Both the position numbers and the translations under genes were made by a program. From Hydrogenimonas sp. SS33 (GTDB taxonomy: Bacteria; Campylobacterota; Campylobacteria; Campylobacterales; Hydrogenimonadaceae): a stretch of DNA of 64,000 bases. The stretch is taken from contig NZ_AP026369.1 of the NCBI RefSeq assembly GCF_040436365.1, positions 372,001 to 436,000 of the forward strand, given 5' to 3'. Every line of letters begins with the position of its first letter. Position 1 is the stretch's first letter. Shown one piece after another: positions 62,299 through 64,000 of this stretch. The notes beneath the pieces were generated by a model. The model had not been told where the DNA came from. It saw only the letters and a list, made by a program, of their open reading frames with translations, and made no database searches.

Positions 62299-62570
62299 CG
62301 GACCACCTCGAAACTTTCAAAGGGGCGACCCGGCGGAATCTCTTCGCACTGCACGTCGAGGACCATGGACATGGGAGAGCCTTTGTAGAGAATTTTTTTG
62401 AACGCTTCCAGCGCCGCCTCGTCTGAGACGTCGACGACGCTTTCGACGGTGCCGTCGGGAAGGTTGCGTACCGTCCCTTTGAAGCCGGCGGCTTCGGCCA
62501 TCTCCCGGACGCTGCGCCGGTACCACACCCCCTGGACCTTGCCTTTGGAGATACATCTATACCGTTTCAA
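62295..62570 (-). CDS. acylphosphatase
   Basis: 91 residues. GKVQGVWYRRSVREMAEAAG (catalytic Arg), GTVRNLPDGTVESVVDV (catalytic Asn) and FKKILYKGSP are all there. Starts with TTG 62570, seven bases after GGAGG and 14 bases inside the upstream hydrolase gene; ATG 62600 is unlikely. Stop overlaps the murF ATG. Confidence 0.9.
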   Translation of the reverse strand: MKRYRCISKGKVQGVWYRRSVREMAEAAGFKGTVRNLPDGTVESVVDVSDEAALEAFKKILYKGSPMSMVLDVQCEEIPPGRPFESFEVVR

Positions 62571-63282
62571 GAAAGGCCTCCATTTTCGCGATGGTTTCAT
62601 CGGGATGTTTCAGAAAGAAGTAGTGGTCGCCCTCCATCAGATGCAACCGGGCGTCGGGCATCAGGGAAGCGATCGTTTCGCCCGTTTTCGGAGGGGTGGC
62701 GGTGTCCTCTTTGCCCCACAGCAGCAGCGCGGGGCGGCGGTAGGCGGCGAAACGGGCGCTGAAATCTTCGTCGACGACGTTTTTGAAGGTTTCGTACATG
62801 TTTTGCGGCATGCCGGCAGCGTCTTGGGAGACGAAAAGCCGCCGGACTCTGGCGCCGCCGAAGGGTTTGAGGAGTTTGAAAAGGGCGATTTTGAAGCGGA
62901 CGTCCCAGGGTTTGGGAAGCACGATGCCGGCGCTGGAGAGAAGCACGAGCCTATCAGGTGCCAGCAGCGTCGCCACCTTGCCGCCGAAGGAGTGTCCCAC
63001 CGCCGCATCCTTTTTCGCGCCGATTGCTTTCAAAAAGGCGTCAACGATGCCGGCGTAGTCTGAAGTCGTCAAAACCCGATCGTTTTCGCTTTTGCCGAAC
63101 CCCGGCAGGTCGATGTAGATGTGCCGCCACGAGGGGAAAGCTTTTGAAAAGGCCTGTCGCATCAACGCCTTGTCGCTCCCCCATCCGTGGAGGAAAACGA
63201 GATCCCTTTCCCCTTCGGGGTTGAAAATGTCGTAGGCGATGCGGAAGGTGGTGCCGTCGTATCGTACCGGTTTGATTGCCAT
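62557..63282 (-). CDS. alpha/beta-fold hydrolase
   Basis: 241 residues. LVFLHGWGSDKALMRQAFSK, nucleophile VGHSFGGKVATLLA, acid in LLWGKEDTATPPKTG and His in LMEGDHYFFLKHPD. Substrate unknown; its place before acylphosphatase and murF is conserved in some Campylobacterota but gives no firm hint. Confidence 0.9.
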   Translation of the reverse strand: MAIKPVRYDGTTFRIAYDIFNPEGERDLVFLHGWGSDKALMRQAFSKAFPSWRHIYIDLPGFGKSENDRVLTTSDYAGIVDAFLKAIGAKKDAAVGHSFGGKVATLLAPDRLVLLSSAGIVLPKPWDVRFKIALFKLLKPFGGARVRRLFVSQDAAGMPQNMYETFKNVVDEDFSARFAAYRRPALLLWGKEDTATPPKTGETIASLMPDARLHLMEGDHYFFLKHPDETIAKMEAFLETV

Positions 63283-63285
63283 GGT

Positions 63286-63990
63286 CTACTCTCTGTGCAG
63301 AATCTTTTCGAAAAAAAAGTCGGCCAGGTGGCTGCGGCCCTCTTTTCGGAAAGAGTCTTCGAAAGCTTTGCGGTGATCCCGGTCGCGCCACTGCTTCGAC
63401 CAGGCGATGAGGTCCGCGCCGGGATGCTTCTTTTCGTAGGCCACAAAGGCTTCGAAATAGGCCCCGATCACCCCTGCCCCCGACGCGGCGATATAGCCGT
63501 AGGGCCAGAACCTGAGTTGGCTCTTCATCGCCTCCCGGACGGGCATCTTCTTCATCCAGTGCAGATAGAGCGTCGAAGCCAGAGAGCTTCGGTCCGCCCC
63601 TGCCTTGCAGTGCATCAGGGCCGGGTATTCGACCGTTTCAAACAGCGTTTTCAGCTCCCGCAACATCAGATCGTCGGGAATGCGCCTGGAAAAGAGGCTG
63701 ATGTCGGCCATCGTCACGCCCAGTTCGTCGCAGGTGCGCCGCTCCAGGGCGTAGACGGGCCGGTGGGGTTTGCTGCCTCTGAGGTTGATGACGGTTTTGA
63801 AGCCGTACTTTTTCACCAGCTTTTTGAGCTGCCACGGCGTCGGCTGGGCGCTGCGCCAGAGCTTCCCCTCGTCAACGGGATGGAGGTTGAGCCAGAGGGT
63901 GTTGACCAGGTTGTGCTCAACGATCAGGGAGCGGTACCAGGCCCGGGCGCGCCGGGCGGGGGTGTCGAGGCGGACGGCCGGTTTGCTCAC
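63286..63990 (-). CDS. protein tyrosine/dual-specificity phosphatase-like protein
   Basis: 234 residues. Active loop MHCKAGADRSSLAS (Cys-x5-Arg) with the general acid in a loop near SLFSRRIPDDLMLREL. RSAQPTPWQLKKLVKKYGFK, TVINLRGSKPH resembles the Siw14/DSP3 group, which in eukaryotes cleaves inositol pyrophosphates. C-terminal ~70 residues are extra. Starts at ATG 63990 at the very edge of the window. Confidence 0.85.
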   Translation of the reverse strand: MSKPAVRLDTPARRARAWYRSLIVEHNLVNTLWLNLHPVDEGKLWRSAQPTPWQLKKLVKKYGFKTVINLRGSKPHRPVYALERRTCDELGVTMADISLFSRRIPDDLMLRELKTLFETVEYPALMHCKAGADRSSLASTLYLHWMKKMPVREAMKSQLRFWPYGYIAASGAGVIGAYFEAFVAYEKKHPGADLIAWSKQWRDRDHRKAFEDSFRKEGRSHLADFFFEKILHRE

Positions 63991-64000
63991 GCGCCCTGCT

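Noticed and set aside
60823-62388. 521-codon open frame on the plus strand
   Set aside because: Antisense of murF, which carries the ligase motifs.

Overview
The window reads as a chromosomal stretch from a Campylobacterota (epsilonproteobacterial) bacterium of fairly high GC content, probably a free-living, motile, respiratory organism. Gene types typical of this group are present: NspC plus a carboxynorspermidine/carboxyspermidine dehydrogenase (the alternative polyamine route), a XerH-type recombinase with a dif-like site beside it, an adjacent CbpA-HspR pair, a MurF with N-terminal membrane segments, FlgH behind a sigma-54 promoter, and small c-type haem proteins. No rRNA, tRNA or CRISPR array was seen.

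Layout. 1-9.5 kb is ordinary chromosome: kdsB (cut by the left edge), a tight trmN6-like/YkgJ/TPR-lipoprotein/trpC run, a phosphoribosyltransferase, yqeY, flgH, a methyltransferase with a FIST-PAS sensor, and nspC. 9.5-18.2 kb is an accessory zone that is visibly A/T-rich. It holds a decayed RelE-type toxin and two integrase-less integron-like loci (A, 9789-13465; B, 15919-18171). Each locus has the same ~230-bp leader with nested hairpins, then one or two gene cassettes ending in attC-type sites, then the same ~43-bp right flank. Locus A carries a HEPN-type gene broken by an IS481-family element (its 6-bp target duplication restores the frame exactly) and a frameshifted Sll1717-type P-loop ATPase gene. 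Locus B carries what looks like an intact retron: an msr-msd-like RNA region beginning at the recombination point, and a reverse transcriptase fused to a TOPRIM domain. Between the loci lie a DUF2130 gene and a membrane protein gene.

18.2-25.5 kb is a compact minus-strand operon (carboxynorspermidine dehydrogenase, a 24-codon membrane microprotein, XpaC, TelA, an SPFH-GYF protein, a zinc-ribbon protein) followed by a thioesterase and hemH. 25.9-32.0 kb is a plus-strand envelope glycan run (GT39, ugd, GT2, YbhN-like flippase, an unknown, a Nudix). 32-37.9 kb holds rnz, xerH, the dif candidate, a TetR regulator behind four palindromic operators, a LapD-like degenerate GGDEF/EAL protein and a rhodanese. 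38.1-43.3 kb: Nudix, murA, cbpA-hspR, a phasin-like protein and a UbiB-family kinase. 43.7-58.3 kb: mixed metabolism, including a diheme cytochrome, hrpB, thioredoxin, a two-gene permease, a DUF3365 haem protein, an exonuclease-phosphatase, a SafE/TauE-like protein, dgkA, an HD hydrolase and suhB. 58.5-64 kb is a minus-strand block: HIT protein, TRAP transporter DctM/DctQ, murF, acylphosphatase, alpha/beta hydrolase and a tyrosine/dual-specificity phosphatase.

Three families of short palindromic, MITE-like intergenic repeats are scattered through the window (25.7/38.0 kb; 4.6/41.2/56.5 kb; 43.3/58.4 kb). One copy is inserted inside another, and one sits between a likely promoter and cbpA. The strongest candidate for a new system is the pair of integrase-less attI/attC loci delivering defence-type cassettes, above all the complete retron cassette.
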